DNA of 26,116 nucleotides, from the NCBI GenBank assembly GCA_003427395.1, contig BFEA01000804.1:267303-293418 (forward strand), read 5' to 3'. This document shows, piece after piece, positions 26,071 through 26,116 of this stretch. The stretch's first letter is position 1. The number at the start of each line of letters is the position of its first letter. This DNA is from Chara braunii. Lineage: Eukaryota; Streptophyta; Charophyceae; Charales; Characeae. A program made the position numbers and the translations under genes. The notes beneath the pieces are model-generated. The model had not been told where the DNA came from. It did no database searches and saw only the letters and a program-made list of their open reading frames with translations.

Positions 26071-26116
<46 letters not shown>
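26071..26116. repeat. (CT)n microsatellite at the window edge
   Basis: CT run to the end of the window; counterpart of the GA tract at 13222-13366 relative to the shared repeat. Confidence 0.97.

Overview
Eukaryotic nuclear DNA, repeat-dominated, with no intact ordinary gene that I can recognise. The content is decayed Ty3/gypsy chromovirus-type retrotransposons, long CT/GA microsatellites (several at repeat borders), scattered Ns, one 70-base gap, and many short inverted repeats. Spliceosomal-type intron borders, chromodomain retroelements and a gag/protease style I associate with charophyte green algae suggest a streptophyte alga such as Chara. That is a memory-based inference, not something the window proves.

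Layout. 1-2.7 kb: CT tract, purine-rich DNA, a plus-strand integrase/chromodomain fragment, a convergent minus-strand gag N-terminal fragment with a TGACGTGG minisatellite upstream of it, and AT-rich low-complexity DNA. 2.75-5.5 kb: element A, made of a 194-bp LTR-like repeat, gag C-terminal half with a zinc knuckle, protease, then a direct jump into the integrase tail and chromodomain (reverse transcriptase, RNase H and most of integrase are deleted), a polypurine tract, and a 3' LTR rich in perfect hairpins. 5.5-12.9 kb: no recognisable gene, but striking structure. There is a 118-bp tandem repeat and then, at 7988-8701, seven copies of a stem-loop whose loop is nearly constant while its stem changes from copy to copy and always stays complementary. 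More unrelated hairpins lie at 6.4, 10.5-11.8 and 12.9 kb. 13.0-15.25 kb: GA tracts, foldbacks, two dispersed repeats that recur inverted elsewhere in the window, a possible exon, and a GA-centred inverted repeat.

15.25-24.5 kb: element B, a long 5'-truncated Ty3/gypsy provirus in the order leader, gag, protease, RT, RNase H, integrase, chromodomain, PPT, about 1.25-kb LTR. The LTR is followed by a tRNA-Met-like primer-binding site and a second copy of leader plus gag start, so the order is internal-LTR-internal, as expected after recombination between elements. The gag start carries a likely 87-90 bp spliceosomal intron. Element B is dead: about eleven of fifteen in-frame stops I located are TAG, and there are several frameshifts. 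24.5-26.1 kb: hairpin-rich and unassigned DNA, then an inverted copy of the 13.4-kb repeat ending in a CT tract.

The retroelement parts would once have worked together: gag forms the particle, protease matures it, RT/RNase H copies RNA primed at the PBS and PPT, and integrase with its chromodomain inserts the DNA. The most unusual item is the covarying hairpin array at 7988-8701, which I cannot assign to any known system.
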